A stretch of 34,163 bases of DNA from Pandoraea terrae (GTDB lineage Bacteria > Pseudomonadota > Gammaproteobacteria > Burkholderiales > Burkholderiaceae), in contig NZ_CABPRZ010000039.1 of NCBI RefSeq assembly GCF_902459695.1, positions 1 through 34,163 of the forward strand, given 5' to 3'. The notes under the pieces were generated by a model that had not been told where the DNA came from, searched no databases, and saw only the letters and a program-made list of their open reading frames with translations. Position numbers and translations under genes: made by a program. Shown piece by piece: positions 6,840 to 17,404 of this stretch; positions within the stretch are counted from its first letter, which is position 1; each line of letters starts with the position of its first letter.

Positions 6840-7225
6840 CCAAACGCACGCGATCACGCGTCCGGGCGACGTCCGGCCGCATTCCCGTCCAACGCCCCGC
6901 CAGCCAACGACCCTACTGCCATACCGGGCATTTTCAGAGGTTCTGCACGCATTCGCAAAACCCCATACAATCGTAAGTCACAAGCTTATCTCGTTACGGA
7001 AAATGAACCGTCTGCGCCAGCGTTGCGCTGCTTCCCTACCTTACTCCGTGCACTGTTAGCGCACGCCGTCCGCCGATCGTTGATTTGCGCGGGCGCGCGT
7101 GCTGCCGCGCCGGTACCTCACCCCGGCACCAGACCCGGCACACCGCCCCGTACGCCCCGATGTTTCGCGTCCGTGCCCGCCATGCCACCGCCGGGCCCGC
7201 CGCCACCCAGGAAAGATCCAGGCTC
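6840..7225. other. trmJ-cysE intergenic region with a possible cysteine-containing leader ORF
   Basis: A TACAAT hexamer at 6966-6971 could be a -10 box, with a weak -35. An 18-codon frame at 7003-7059 reads [18 protein letters not shown] then TAG, with a cysteine codon directly before the stop. Its Shine-Dalgarno is poor (GGA only 2 bases from ATG), so translation is uncertain. The remaining ~165 bases to cysE are very GC-rich with no clear signal. An in-frame extension of cysE to 7085 exists but lacks homology. Confidence 0.4.
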
Positions 7226-8008
7226 ATGTTCACCCATATCCGAGAAGATATCGCCGCCATCCGCCAGAAGGACCCCGCTGCGCGCAGCAACTGGGAAGTC
7301 CTGACGTGCTATCCGGGCCTTCATGCCGTTTTGCTCCACCGGCTTGCGCACGGCTGCTGGCGAATGGGATTCAAATGGACCGGCCGCTGGATTTCGCAGT
7401 GGGCGCGCTTTCTGACCGGCATCGAGATCCACCCCGGCGCCACACTCGGGCGCCGCGTATTCATCGACCACGGCATGGGCGTGGTGATCGGCGAGACGGC
7501 CGTCGTCGGCGACGATTGCACGATTTATCAGAGCGTCACGCTCGGCGGCACGTCACTCACGCGCGGCGCCAAACGCCACCCGACGCTTGAGGCGGGCGTC
7601 ATTGTCGGCGCGGGCGCGAAAGTGCTCGGCGGATTCACCGTGGGCGAGGGCGCGAAAATCGGCTCGAACGCCGTTGTTGTCAAGCCGGTGCCTGCCGGCG
7701 GCACGGCAGTCGGCAATCCCGCCCGCGTGATTCGCGCGGATGAACCCCGCCCGAGCGCCACAGACGGCACGGGCGCCGGCAACGCCCGCAAGCAGGAGTT
7801 CTCCGCGTACGGGATCACGCCCAATGCCGATGATCCGGTCTCGCTCGCGATCCACGGGCTGATCGAAAACGCCACGGATCAGGCACAAAAGATCGATGCG
7901 ATGGTCGCGGCCCTCAATCAGCTCGGCGCTCACCTCGAGGCCCTGGGCGCGAGCACGACCGACACGGCGGAACTGCGAAAGCTCGGCAAGGAAATCCAGG
8001 ATATGTGA
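7226..8008 (+). CDS. cysE: serine O-acetyltransferase CysE
   Basis: Makes O-acetyl-L-serine from L-serine and acetyl-CoA, the first committed step of cysteine synthesis. 260 residues. An N-terminal helical domain ([26 protein letters not shown]) is followed by the left-handed beta-helix of hexapeptide repeats: [19 protein letters not shown] with the catalytic Asp-His pair, [13 protein letters not shown], the KRHPTL histidine, then [25 protein letters not shown] and VGNPARVI. The helical domain is short compared with E. coli CysE, and a ~75-residue tail after the helix is longer than usual. ATG 7226 was chosen because homology starts there; upstream in-frame residues look non-coding. It converges with lpxH over a shared hairpin. 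Confidence 0.93.
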   Translation: MFTHIREDIAAIRQKDPAARSNWEVLTCYPGLHAVLLHRLAHGCWRMGFKWTGRWISQWARFLTGIEIHPGATLGRRVFIDHGMGVVIGETAVVGDDCTIYQSVTLGGTSLTRGAKRHPTLEAGVIVGAGAKVLGGFTVGEGAKIGSNAVVVKPVPAGGTAVGNPARVIRADEPRPSATDGTGAGNARKQEFSAYGITPNADDPVSLAIHGLIENATDQAQKIDAMVAALNQLGAHLEALGASTTDTAELRKLGKEIQDM

Positions 8009-8044
8009 CTGCGCGTCGCGGCGCAGTCGATTTGCAGCAAGCAA

Positions 8045-8069
8045 GGCCCGGCGACGCCGGGCCGTATTT
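8045..8069. terminator. hairpin between convergent cysE and lpxH
   Basis: Perfect 8-bp GC arms GGCCCGGC (8045-8052) and GCCGGGCC (8056-8063) with loop GAC, followed by GTATTTC. The U tract is short, but the site sits 37 bases after the cysE stop and just beyond the lpxH stop, so it can serve as terminator for cysE and possibly for the opposing operon. Confidence 0.65.
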
Positions 8070-8863
8070 CATGCCGATGCAGACAGGTCAATGGCCCGCA
8101 ATCCGTGGGCATCCCACTGCAGGTAGCCGCCGCGCGGCGGCGCAATGTCGAATTCCCAGTCGGGAAGCACCCAGCGAACGAATGCCCCGTCGACATGACG
8201 CGCCGGACGATGGGTATGGCCATGCACAAGCGTCGTTTCATGCGCCGCCGTCAACAGTTCGCGCACGGCGCTCGGCGTGACGTCGGCATATACCCTAAGG
8301 CGCGCACCCTTGGCCGCACTATTGCGGCGAATGCGGTCGGCCACGGCCATGCGCCAGTGACGCGGCAGCGCCAAAAAGAACCGTTTGCCGAGCCACGAGT
8401 GGGCCACGCGCCGGTAGCGCAGGTAGCCGACGTCGTCGAGACACAGCGCGTCGCCATGACTCAGTACAAGACGCTGTCCGTGAAGTTCGACGAGAGAAGG
8501 ATCGGGCAATAGCGTCGCGCCGGCGGCGCGCGCGAATCGCGCGCCCAAGAGGAAGTCGCGATTGCCGCGCATGACGGCGATCGGCACGCCCGTGGCGGCC
8601 AGCGCCGCAATCAGTCCGGTCATGCGCCGCGTGAATTCACCGAGCGGCGAGCCATCGTCGTCGAGCATGTCGTCGCCGACCCAGTACTCGAACAGGTCGC
8701 CCAGAATGAACAGGGCCGACGCTTCGCGCGCCGGTCCGCGCAGAAAATCCTCGAACACCTGCACCGTGCGCGGCAACGCCGGGCTCAGGTGAAGGTCGGA
8801 AATGAAAAGCGCGGGCCCATCGCCGTGAGGCTGGATGGGACACCGCGCGATCGATGCGGGCAT
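8069..8863 (-). CDS. lpxH: UDP-2,3-diacylglucosamine pyrophosphatase LpxH
   Basis: Hydrolyses UDP-2,3-diacylglucosamine to lipid X and UMP in lipid A synthesis, at the inner membrane. 264 residues of calcineurin-like metallophosphoesterase fold. The metal ligands appear in order: FISDLHL, LGDLFEYWVGDD, RGNRDFL, LSHGDALC and HGHTHRP. Start ATG 8863 gives MPASIARC; longer in-frame sequence would run into ppiB. It is the last gene of the reverse operon TPR-ppiA-ppiB-lpxH, only 14 bases behind ppiB. The ppiB-lpxH neighbourhood is common in proteobacteria. Confidence 0.93.
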   Translation of the reverse strand: MPASIARCPIQPHGDGPALFISDLHLSPALPRTVQVFEDFLRGPAREASALFILGDLFEYWVGDDMLDDDGSPLGEFTRRMTGLIAALAATGVPIAVMRGNRDFLLGARFARAAGATLLPDPSLVELHGQRLVLSHGDALCLDDVGYLRYRRVAHSWLGKRFFLALPRHWRMAVADRIRRNSAAKGARLRVYADVTPSAVRELLTAAHETTLVHGHTHRPARHVDGAFVRWVLPDWEFDIAPPRGGYLQWDAHGLRAIDLSASA

Positions 8864-8877
8864 CAGGCGTCCGGGAT

Positions 8878-9372
8878 TCAGGCGACGATGACGGCCTTCT
8901 CGATGATGACGTCGTCGACCGGCACATCCTGATGGAAGCCACGCGTACCGGTCTTCACACCCTTGATCTGCTCGACGACATCCATGCCCTCGGTCACCTT
9001 GCCGAACACGGCATAGCCCCAACCGCTCGGGGTCGGCGACGTGTGGTTCAGGAAGTCGTTGTCGTTGACGTTGATGAAGAACTGGGCCGTGGCCGAGTGC
9101 GGATCGTTCGTGCGCGCCATGGCGATCGAACCGTTAACGTTCTTCAGGCCGTTGTTGGCTTCGTTTTCGATCGCGGCGTCGCAGTCCTTCTGACGCAGGC
9201 CCGGCTCGAAACCGCCGCCCTGGATCATGAAGCCGTTGATGACGCGGTGGAACACCGTGTTGTCATAGTGACCCTTACGCACGTAGTTCAGGAAGTTCTC
9301 CACCGTGCGCGGCGCCTTGGCTTCGTCAAGTTCAAGGCGGATGACGCCGAAATTGGTATGCAGTTCAACCAT
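8878..9372 (-). CDS. ppiB: peptidyl-prolyl cis-trans isomerase B (cytoplasmic cyclophilin)
   Basis: Catalyses proline cis-trans isomerisation during folding. 164 residues, the normal length, with no signal peptide. Cyclophilin core: [18 protein letters not shown] with the catalytic Arg and Phe, [23 protein letters not shown] and [22 protein letters not shown]. The Shine-Dalgarno AAGGAAA lies just ahead of the ATG. It follows ppiA by 41 bases, and the two are paralogues that sort to cytoplasm and periplasm. Confidence 0.95.
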   Translation of the reverse strand: MVELHTNFGVIRLELDEAKAPRTVENFLNYVRKGHYDNTVFHRVINGFMIQGGGFEPGLRQKDCDAAIENEANNGLKNVNGSIAMARTNDPHSATAQFFINVNDNDFLNHTSPTPSGWGYAVFGKVTEGMDVVEQIKGVKTGTRGFHQDVPVDDVIIEKAVIVA

Positions 9373-9413
9373 GATGTTTCCTTGTGAAAATGTCCCCGAG
9401 GTCGGGGCGGGGC

Positions 9414-10019
9414 TCAGCGCGTCACCACGCTGGCCGATTCGATCACGACCGGCGTCGCCGGGACGTCACTATACATGCCGCGGTTTACCGTGCGCACACC
9501 CTTGATGCGTTCGATCGTGTCCATGCCGGCGATCACCTTGCCGAATACGGTGTAACCGTTGCCGTCCGGCTTCGGGTAGTCCAGGTTCGCATTATCCGTC
9601 ACATTCACGAAAAATTGCGCGGTCGCCGAGTTCGGATCGTTCGTGCGCGCCATCGCGATCGTGCCGGTCTTGTTCTTGAGCCCGTTCTTCGATTCCAGCG
9701 GGATCGGATCGCGCGTCGGCTTTTCCTTCATGTCGGGTGTGAAACCGCCGCCCTGGATCATGAAGCCGTTGATGACGCGGTGAAAGATCGTGCCGTTGTA
9801 GTGTCCGCTTTTCACGTATTGCAGAAAGTTATCCACGGTCTTCGGCGCGGACTCGGGGTACAACTCGACCTTGAATTCCCCAGCCGACGTCTTGAATTGC
9901 ACGACGGGATGCGCGGCGGCCTCGGCGAAAGCGGTGGCGGGTGTGGCAAACGGCACGGCGAGGCCGGCCAGTACGGCGCCGCCCACAAGGGCGCGGCGCA
10001 GGCGATTGGGAAGGGACAT
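9414..10019 (-). CDS. ppiA: periplasmic peptidyl-prolyl cis-trans isomerase A (cyclophilin)
   Basis: 201 residues. Residues 1-32 form a Sec signal peptide: RNRLRR-type charged start, then a hydrophobic stretch [15 protein letters not shown], then ATAFA before the mature protein. The mature cyclophilin carries [40 protein letters not shown] and [21 protein letters not shown]. It acts on proline bonds in periplasmic and outer-membrane proteins. It shares long identical motifs with ppiB directly downstream, suggesting an old tandem duplication. It lies 19 bases after the TPR gene, so they are probably co-transcribed. Confidence 0.93.
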   Translation of the reverse strand: MSLPNRLRRALVGGAVLAGLAVPFATPATAFAEAAAHPVVQFKTSAGEFKVELYPESAPKTVDNFLQYVKSGHYNGTIFHRVINGFMIQGGGFTPDMKEKPTRDPIPLESKNGLKNKTGTIAMARTNDPNSATAQFFVNVTDNANLDYPKPDGNGYTVFGKVIAGMDTIERIKGVRTVNRGMYSDVPATPVVIESASVVTR

Positions 10020-10038
10020 TGTCAGTTCCTGATATGGG

Positions 10039-10770
10039 TCAGTGGGCCACGGCGGCGCTGGCCGGCGCGGGTTTGGCTTCGATCGTCTTCGACGCGGTGC
10101 CGTCGCCGGCGTTCGCGGCGCCCGTCGCGCTGGCCGGCATGGCCTTGGCGGGCGCCTTCACCGGCCCCCCCAGCATACGGTCGAGCTGCGCGGCCTTGTC
10201 TCGCACGCGCGCGGTCGGCGCAATGCGCAACGACTGCGCATACGCCTGTTGCGCCAACTTCGCGTAGACGTCGCCAAGATTCGCGTACGCCACCGCAAAA
10301 TTCGGGTTGGTCCGAATGGCCATCTCGAGGTCGGCGCGAGCCTTCTCGTAGTCGCCTTGCTGCGCATATAGCGCGGCGAGGTTGTTATATGGCTCGGGCA
10401 GTTCCGGAAAGTCCTGCGTCAGGGCGACGAACGCGTCGATCGCCTCGGGCCGGCGGTTCAGTTCCATCAGCATGCGCGCGCGCGTGAAGCGCACCTGCGC
10501 GTCGCGCGGGTACTGCTTGATGTGGGCTTCGGCCGCCTTCAGGGCATCGTCGTAACGGCGCGCGCCGGCGAGTTTGTTGATGGCCGATTCGCTTTGCTGC
10601 TGCGGCGTCTGCAGTTCCGGCGTCGGGGCCGGCGTGGGCAATGCCTGGGCGTGCGCGGGCAGGCTGGCGGCACCTGTGGCGAAGCCAGCAGCGATGGCAA
10701 GCGCCAGGGTTGCGAGGCGAGTGTCGCGGCGCAGGAAAGACCACGGGTAAAAGCGGGATTGATCCGTCAT
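10039..10770 (-). CDS. exported tetratricopeptide-repeat protein
   Basis: 243 residues. A charged start and a hydrophobic stretch (LATLALAIAAGFATGAASLPAHAQA) form a signal peptide, cleaved probably after AHA. At least three TPR units follow (AGARRYDDALKAAEAHIKQYP, FPELPEPYNNLAALYAQQGDYEKARADLEMAI and FAVAYANLGDVYAKLAQQAYAQSLRIAP). The C-terminal ~45 residues are alanine/proline/lysine-rich. TPRs are protein-binding scaffolds, so with ppiA and ppiB it may assist envelope protein assembly. This is inference from the operon; no specific partner can be named. It is the first gene of the operon and is divergent from cysS. Confidence 0.85.
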   Translation of the reverse strand: MTDQSRFYPWSFLRRDTRLATLALAIAAGFATGAASLPAHAQALPTPAPTPELQTPQQQSESAINKLAGARRYDDALKAAEAHIKQYPRDAQVRFTRARMLMELNRRPEAIDAFVALTQDFPELPEPYNNLAALYAQQGDYEKARADLEMAIRTNPNFAVAYANLGDVYAKLAQQAYAQSLRIAPTARVRDKAAQLDRMLGGPVKAPAKAMPASATGAANAGDGTASKTIEAKPAPASAAVAH

Positions 10771-10832
10771 GATATGGGTGCTTGGGATACCTGATGGGAT
10801 GCCAGAGAGTCGCCGGAGAATTGTGCAAGAGA

Positions 10833-10841
10833 TGCTATACT
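10833..10841 (+). promoter_or_regulatory. extended -10 promoter candidate for cysS
   Basis: TGCTATACT is a TGn-extended -10 box (TATACT, 10836-10841), 162 bases before the cysS ATG. The -35 position is GC-rich and weak, which extended -10 promoters tolerate. It lies in the divergent TPR-cysS gap. Confidence 0.5.
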
Positions 10842-11003
10842 CGGCCGCATTCTAACAAAACACCCGCGACGGACCGGAGTCATTTCTCGCGAGCACGGGG
10901 TCGTTTTATTCTTTCGCACGGGGTGCGTCCTGCCTTGCCGACCGGATGTCCGGTGCCGGCGCAGCGCCAGGCCGGAGCCCGTTGCGGGTCAAGCATTGTT
11001 TCT

Positions 11004-12395
<1,392 letters not shown>

Positions 12396-12416
12396 CGGCG
12401 GCCGAACGAGGAATCC

Positions 12417-13247
12417 ATGGCTACACGTAAAACGGCGTCTGCAACGACGCCCGCCGCGAAGACCTCGCGCCGCACGAAGGCGGCCGGCGAGGTTGCCGCG
12501 CCGGCCAAGTCGGCGCGTCGCGTCATTGCCAAGACGGCAGACACCACGCAGGTCGTCGCGGCCAGCGACGGCGCGGCCGGCAAGGTCGTCATCAACGGTG
12601 CGGTGCCGCTGCCGGCCGCGCCGGCCGTCGGCCGTCCCGATTACTGGGATCAGGCCTGTATCGACTTGATGAAGCGCGATCGCATTCTCAAGAAGCTGAT
12701 CCCGCAATTCGGGCCGGTGCATCTCGCAGGGCGGGGCGATCCGTTCGTCACGCTGGCGCGTTCCATCGTCGGCCAGCAGATTTCCGTCAAGGCGGCCCAG
12801 TCGGTGTGGGAGCGTGTCGCCACGACCTGTCCGAAGCTGACGCCCGCGCAGTTCATCAAGGCGGGCCATGAAACGCTGGCCGGCTGCGGGCTTTCCAAGC
12901 GCAAGGCCGAATACATTCTCGACCTCGCCACCCATTTCAAGTCCGGCGCGCTCCACGTGAACGCATGGGCGGAAATGGACGACGAGGCGGTCATCCTCGA
13001 ACTGACGTCGATTCGCGGCATCGGCCGCTGGACCGCCGAAATGTTCCTGATGTTCAATCTGCTGCGCCCGGATGTCCTTCCGCTCGATGATGTCGGCCTG
13101 ATCAACGCGATCAGCGTCAACTACTTCAGTGGCGAGCCCGTCACGCGTAGCGAGGCCCGGGAAGTGGCTGCAAACTGGGAGCCGTGGCGCACGGTCGCCA
13201 CCTGGTATATGTGGCGCAGTCTCGAGCCGGTGCCGGTCGAATATTGA
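12417..13247 (+). CDS. AlkA-like DNA-3-methyladenine glycosylase (HhH-GPD family)
   Basis: Removes alkylated bases from DNA to start base excision repair. 276 residues. The first ~65 are a low-complexity Lys/Ala/Thr-rich tail, then FVTLARSIVGQQISVKAAQSVWERV opens the HhH-GPD domain. The helix-hairpin-helix is LTSIRGIGRWTAEMFLMF, followed by VLPLDDVGL with the catalytic aspartate. The domain matches the short AlkA/MAG type without the N-terminal AlkA subdomain. The basic tail may hold DNA nonspecifically (inference). It is 21 bases behind cysS and probably co-transcribed. Confidence 0.88.
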   Translation: MATRKTASATTPAAKTSRRTKAAGEVAAPAKSARRVIAKTADTTQVVAASDGAAGKVVINGAVPLPAAPAVGRPDYWDQACIDLMKRDRILKKLIPQFGPVHLAGRGDPFVTLARSIVGQQISVKAAQSVWERVATTCPKLTPAQFIKAGHETLAGCGLSKRKAEYILDLATHFKSGALHVNAWAEMDDEAVILELTSIRGIGRWTAEMFLMFNLLRPDVLPLDDVGLINAISVNYFSGEPVTRSEAREVAANWEPWRTVATWYMWRSLEPVPVEY

Positions 13248-13280
13248 TCGGGTAATCTCACGATCACGTACACAATCACC

Positions 13281-13286
13281 TATAAT
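13281..13286 (+). promoter_or_regulatory. possible -10 box upstream of accA
   Basis: A perfect TATAAT lies 120 bases before accA in the 158-bp gap after the glycosylase gene. The -35 region (TCACGA at 17-bp spacing) is poor. A second -10-like TACAAT sits at 13373-13378. Either could start the accA-tilS transcript. Confidence 0.4.
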
Positions 13287-13405
13287 CCGCGTCCGTCCGT
13301 TTTACTGGTATCTATCGATCGCCCAGTTTCAATGAAACTTGCCTATGTCGATCGGCATGACACCGGTAGCGGTACAATACGCTGCCGAATTTCCGGGGAA
13401 ACCTG

Positions 13406-14374
13406 ATGAAGAACACCTTTTTGGATTTTGAACAGCCGATCGCCGAGCTGGAAGCGAAGATCGAAGAATTGCGCTTTGTGCAGGACGATTCGGCCGTCGA
13501 TATTTCCGAAGAGATCGAGCGGCTCTCGAAGAAGAGCCAACAGCTCACCAAGGACATCTACACGAACCTGAGCCCCTGGCAGGTTTCGCAGATCGCCCGT
13601 CATGCGCAGCGTCCGTACACGCTCGATTACGTGCGCGACATTTTTACCGACTTCCACGAACTGCACGGCGACCGCGCGTTTGCCGACGATCAGGCGATCG
13701 TGGGCGGCATGGCGCGATTCAACGGCCAGGCCTGCATGGTGATCGGTCACCAGAAGGGCCGCGATACGAAGGAGCGCGCACTGCGCAACTTCGGCATGCC
13801 GCGCCCGGAAGGCTACCGCAAGGCGCTGCGCCTGATGAAGCTCGCCGAAAAGTTCGGTTTGCCGATCTTCACATTCGTCGATACGCCGGGCGCTTACCCG
13901 GGCATCGACGCGGAAGAGCGCGGCCAGTCGGAGGCCATCGGTCACAATCTGTATGTCATGGCCGAGCTGAAGACGCCGATCATCACCACGATCATCGGCG
14001 AGGGCGGCTCGGGCGGCGCGTTGGCGATTGCCGTGGCCGACAGCGTGCTCATGCTGCAATTTGCGACCTATTCGGTGATCTCGCCGGAAGGCTGCGCGTC
14101 GATCCTGTGGAAGAGCGCCGCGAAGGCGCCGGAAGCGGCCGAAGCGCTCGGCCTGACGGCGCACCGCCTGAAGGCGCTCGGCCTGATCGACAAGATTGTG
14201 AGCGAACCGCTCGGCGGTGCGCATCGCGATCCGCTCGGCATGGCCGGCATGCTCAAGCGCGCCCTGGCCGACACGCTGCGTCAATTCCATGGCATGAATG
14301 GACGCGAGTTGCTGGAGCGCCGGCACGAGCGTTTGATGAGCTATGGCAAATTCAAGGAAGCCGGCGCGAAGTAA
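13406..14374 (+). CDS. accA: acetyl-CoA carboxylase carboxyltransferase subunit alpha
   Basis: With AccD it transfers the carboxyl group from carboxybiotin to acetyl-CoA, giving malonyl-CoA for fatty acid synthesis. 322 residues, the family norm. N-terminal [19 protein letters not shown], then crotonase-like core motifs: [80 protein letters not shown] and [23 protein letters not shown]. The Shine-Dalgarno is GGGGAAACC before ATG. Its last 32 bases overlap the tilS frame. Confidence 0.96.
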   Translation: MKNTFLDFEQPIAELEAKIEELRFVQDDSAVDISEEIERLSKKSQQLTKDIYTNLSPWQVSQIARHAQRPYTLDYVRDIFTDFHELHGDRAFADDQAIVGGMARFNGQACMVIGHQKGRDTKERALRNFGMPRPEGYRKALRLMKLAEKFGLPIFTFVDTPGAYPGIDAEERGQSEAIGHNLYVMAELKTPIITTIIGEGGSGGALAIAVADSVLMLQFATYSVISPEGCASILWKSAAKAPEAAEALGLTAHRLKALGLIDKIVSEPLGGAHRDPLGMAGMLKRALADTLRQFHGMNGRELLERRHERLMSYGKFKEAGAK

Positions 14375-15872
14375 CTCCGCCGCGACACCGCTGCATCGTG
14401 ATGATGCCGGCCCGGGCGGCGTTGCCGCCGAGGCCGGCATTGTTGTCTGTGGCGCCGTGCTCGCACCGCTGCGCGCGTCGCTCGATGCCGCGCGATCCGT
14501 CGTATCGGAGCGCCCGTTGCGCGTCGCGGTGGCCTTGAGCGGCGGCCTCGATTCGATGGCGCTGCTCGATGCGCTCGCGCAGTGCGCAGCGCTCGATGCG
14601 TCCATCCAGGCCTTCGCCTTTCACGTTCATCACGGGCTTGCGGCGGCTGCCAATGACTGGCTCCGGTGCTGCGCGCGCGAAGCCGAGACGCGGGGCGTCA
14701 CATTCGATGCGCGTCATGTCGACGTGCCGCGCAATGCGCGGCAGGGCATCGAGGGGGCAGCGCGCGCGGCCCGCTATACGGCGCTGGCCGGCATGGCCGA
14801 AGCGCATGGCGTGCATCTCCTCCTCACGGCGCACCATGCCGACGATCAGGCGGAAACCGTGTTGCTTCAGCTGCTGCGCGGCGCGGGCTTGCCCGGTGTC
14901 GCCGCCATGCCCGCGCTCGGTGCGATGCCGGGGCAGGGCGCGGGCGGGCGCATGATGGCGCGTCCGTGGATCGGGGTGTCCCGCGCAACCTTGCAGGCGT
15001 ATGCCGAGGTTCGCGGACTGACGTGGGTCGACGATCCATCCAATACCGATACCCGCCATCTGCGTAATGGCCTGCGACATGACGTCATGCCTGCGCTGGC
15101 GCGACACGTGCCCGGGTATCGCGATACCCTCGGCCGTTTCGCTCGCCATGCGGCGCAGGCGCAGGGGCTCCTGGATCAGCTCGCCGCGATCGATTGGGCG
15201 GCGGCCGATCTGGGAGACGGGCGGCTGTCGCGCACTGTTGTCCAGGCGCTCGATGCCGACCGCGTGGCGAACCTCCTGCGTTACTGGGTGGCGCGCGTGG
15301 GTCTGCCGATGCCTTCGGAAGCGCGGCTCGACGAATGGGTGAAGCAGGTCCGCGAGGCGGCGGCGGACGCATCGCTGACTTTGCCGCACGGCGAGGGCGT
15401 GCTGCGGCTCTATCGCGGCGCTTTGCAATGGACGCGGGTCTTCGCGGCGGACGACGCCCCTGCCGATGCCACGTTGCAGTGGCGCGGCGAACTCGAGTGG
15501 CGGTTGCCGGCGTGGCATGGACGTATCGGCTTTGCCCCAGCCGCGCCGGGGGAGTCCGGCATTGAAGAATCCATCCTGCGTGCGCACCGCCTCGTCGCGC
15601 GCGCACGCGGCGGCGGCGAGCGTCTGCGATTGCGCGTGGACGGGCACTCACGCTCGCTCAAGCACTGGTTTCAAGCGATGGGCGTGCCCGTATGGCGGCG
15701 CCAGGTGCCTGTCGTGTGGCTCGACGACCGGTTGTTGTTCGTGCCGCATCTCGGTCTGGACGCGGCGTGGCTTGCGGCCGACGACGCCGTTAGCCCCCCG
15801 GCGGCATCGCGCGAAATACAGTGGATGCTGACCTGGCATGACGACGCCGGATTCGGCGCGCGGGGCGGTTGA
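14343..15872 (+). CDS. tilS: tRNA(Ile)-lysidine synthetase
   Basis: Converts C34 of tRNA-Ile(CAU) to lysidine, changing its specificity from Met to Ile; essential. PP-loop ATPase motif [13 protein letters not shown], then [17 protein letters not shown] and [23 protein letters not shown] motifs, then [23 protein letters not shown]. The C-terminal half carries the lysidine-synthase tail ([45 protein letters not shown]). From ATG 14343 it is 509 residues, longer than E. coli (432). The start overlaps accA by 32 bases. GTG 14457 would give 471 residues beginning just before the conserved part, and remains possible. Confidence 0.92.
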   Translation: MANSRKPARSNSAATPLHRDDAGPGGVAAEAGIVVCGAVLAPLRASLDAARSVVSERPLRVAVALSGGLDSMALLDALAQCAALDASIQAFAFHVHHGLAAAANDWLRCCAREAETRGVTFDARHVDVPRNARQGIEGAARAARYTALAGMAEAHGVHLLLTAHHADDQAETVLLQLLRGAGLPGVAAMPALGAMPGQGAGGRMMARPWIGVSRATLQAYAEVRGLTWVDDPSNTDTRHLRNGLRHDVMPALARHVPGYRDTLGRFARHAAQAQGLLDQLAAIDWAAADLGDGRLSRTVVQALDADRVANLLRYWVARVGLPMPSEARLDEWVKQVREAAADASLTLPHGEGVLRLYRGALQWTRVFAADDAPADATLQWRGELEWRLPAWHGRIGFAPAAPGESGIEESILRAHRLVARARGGGERLRLRVDGHSRSLKHWFQAMGVPVWRRQVPVVWLDDRLLFVPHLGLDAAWLAADDAVSPPAASREIQWMLTWHDDAGFGARGG

Positions 15873-15914
15873 CGGTGTATCGTGCGGCGGAATGGTTCCG
15901 CTGCGGTACATTCA

Positions 15915-15923
15915 TGCGATAAT
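15915..15923 (+). promoter_or_regulatory. extended -10 promoter candidate for lysC
   Basis: TGCGATAAT is a TGn-extended -10 (GATAAT, 15918-15923), about 95 bases ahead of lysC. The -35 is weak (TTCCGC at 15896-15901, 16-bp spacing). The leader to lysC is AT-richer than its surroundings; no riboswitch was recognised. Confidence 0.5.
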
Positions 15924-16017
15924 TAAAAGTTCCGCAGATCGACATACCCCGCACGCCATGCGCGCCTGCTTCGGGATGGATCATTAAACGGTTTTAAATC
16001 AATGTGTTAGCAATGTT

Positions 16018-17268
16018 ATGGCTCTGATCGTACACAAATACGGCGGCACGTCGATGGGCTCCGTCGAGCGCATCAAGAATGTCGCCAAGCGCGTGGCCAA
16101 GTGGCATAAGGCCGGTCACAAGTTGGTGGTAGTGCCGTCGGCCATGTCCGGCGAAACCAACCGTCTGCTGGGCCTGGCCAAAGAGATTTCGGCCCAACCC
16201 GACCCGCGCGAACTCGATGCCATCGCCGCGACCGGCGAACAGGTCAGCGTTGGCCTGCTGGCGATTGCCTTGCGTGAGCAAGGCATCGAGGCTGTCAGCT
16301 ACGCCGGCTGGCAAGTACCGATCAAGACCGACAGCGCTTTTACCAAGGCACGCATTTCCGACATCGAAGGCACGCGCGTGCTGGCCGATCTCGACGCGGG
16401 CCGCGTGGTGGTCATCACCGGCTTCCAGGGGATCGATCCGGACGGCCACGTGACGACGCTGGGCCGTGGCGGCTCGGATACCTCCGCCGTGGCGGTTGCC
16501 GCGGCCCTGAACGCCGAAGAGTGCCTGATCTATACCGATGTCGATGGCGTCTACACGACCGATCCGCGCGTGGTCGATGAAGCTCGCCGGCTGGACAAGG
16601 TGACCTTCGAAGAGATGCTGGAAATGGCCAGCCTCGGCTCGAAGATCCTGCAGATCCGCTCGGTGGAGTTCGCCGGCAAGTACCAGGTCAAGACGCGCGT
16701 GTTGTCGAGCCTGACCGACCCGATGATGTCGCTCGACGAGGAAATGTGCTCGGGTACGTTGATTACTTTTGAGGAAGACGAAGAAATGGAAAAGGCTGTC
16801 ATCTCGGGTATCGCTTTCCAGCGTGACGAAGCCAAGATCACCGTGCGCGGCGTGCCCGACCGTCCCGGTATCGCCTACCAGATCCTGGGCCCGATCGCCG
16901 ACGCGAATATCGACGTAGACATGATCATCCAGAATCAGAGCGTCGACGGCAAGACCGACTTCACCTTCACCGTGCCGCGTGGCGAATATCAACGCGCCAT
17001 GACGCTGCTGCAAAGCAACGTCAAGGACCACATCGCCGCCGCGGACGTCCTCGGGGACCCGAAGGTCTCCAAGGTCTCGGTGGTCGGCGTCGGCATGCGT
17101 TCGCACGTTGGTATCGCCAGCAAGGCATTCCGTACGCTGTCCGAAGAGGGCATCAACATCCAGTTGATCTCCACCTCGGAAATCAAGATTTCGGTGCTGA
17201 TCGACGAGAAGTACATGGAGCTCGCCGTGCGCGCGCTGCACAAGGCTTTCGAGCTGGATCAGGCGTAA
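16018..17268 (+). CDS. lysC: aspartate kinase (lysC/ask type) with two C-terminal ACT domains
   Basis: Phosphorylates aspartate, the entry to lysine, threonine, methionine and diaminopimelate synthesis. 416 residues. Kinase domain: [60 protein letters not shown] and [15 protein letters not shown]. From ~residue 260 two ACT repeats ([23 protein letters not shown] and [22 protein letters not shown]) bind feedback amino acids. Monofunctional, without a homoserine dehydrogenase. An in-frame ATG at 16786 (M257), preceded by GAGGAAG, could start a separate ACT-only subunit as known for Bacillus and Corynebacterium enzymes. The main start has little Shine-Dalgarno. Confidence 0.95.
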   Translation: MALIVHKYGGTSMGSVERIKNVAKRVAKWHKAGHKLVVVPSAMSGETNRLLGLAKEISAQPDPRELDAIAATGEQVSVGLLAIALREQGIEAVSYAGWQVPIKTDSAFTKARISDIEGTRVLADLDAGRVVVITGFQGIDPDGHVTTLGRGGSDTSAVAVAAALNAEECLIYTDVDGVYTTDPRVVDEARRLDKVTFEEMLEMASLGSKILQIRSVEFAGKYQVKTRVLSSLTDPMMSLDEEMCSGTLITFEEDEEMEKAVISGIAFQRDEAKITVRGVPDRPGIAYQILGPIADANIDVDMIIQNQSVDGKTDFTFTVPRGEYQRAMTLLQSNVKDHIAAADVLGDPKVSKVSVVGVGMRSHVGIASKAFRTLSEEGINIQLISTSEIKISVLIDEKYMELAVRALHKAFELDQA

Positions 17269-17285
17269 TCGCACATGATGTCGCA

Positions 17286-17324
17286 CGCATGAAAGCACTG
17301 TAAAAAAAGTGCGATTTTCATGCG
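17286..17324 (+). terminator. possible stem-loop terminator downstream of lysC
   Basis: CGCATGAAA (17286-17294) pairs with TTTCATGCG (17316-17324), and GCAC (17295-17298) with GTGC (17309-17312), leaving a 3-nt bulge and a 10-nt A-rich loop. There is no T tract after it, so termination may be weak or Rho-assisted. Confidence 0.4.
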
Positions 17325-17332
17325 CGAAACAT

Positions 17333-17361
17333 TTGACCGATTCGAAACAAGCCGTTAATAT
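17333..17361 (+). promoter_or_regulatory. sigma-70 promoter of tRNA-Ser
   Basis: TTGACC (17333-17338), 17-bp spacer, TAATAT (17356-17361). The predicted start near 17368 leaves a ~37-nt 5' leader before the mature tRNA. Strong match and correct placement. Confidence 0.75.
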
Positions 17362-17369
17362 CTTGCCTT

Positions 17370-17395
17370 CGTTACGTCATCTCCCTGACGTAACG
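17370..17395 (+). other. perfect 10-bp stem-loop in the tRNA-Ser 5' leader
   Basis: CGTTACGTCA (17370-17379) and TGACGTAACG (17386-17395) enclose loop TCTCCC. It begins almost at the predicted transcription start and ends 9 bases before the tRNA acceptor stem, so it would cap the precursor tRNA leader. It could also be a DNA operator, since the arms carry TGACGT/ACGTCA. Confidence 0.6.
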
Positions 17396-17404
17396 ACAAG
17401 TTTG

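Noticed and set aside
8878-10019. Adjacent ppiB/ppiA cyclophilins as a novel duplication
   Set aside because: Cytoplasmic and periplasmic cyclophilins in tandem are common in Burkholderiales; nothing unusual in either sequence.
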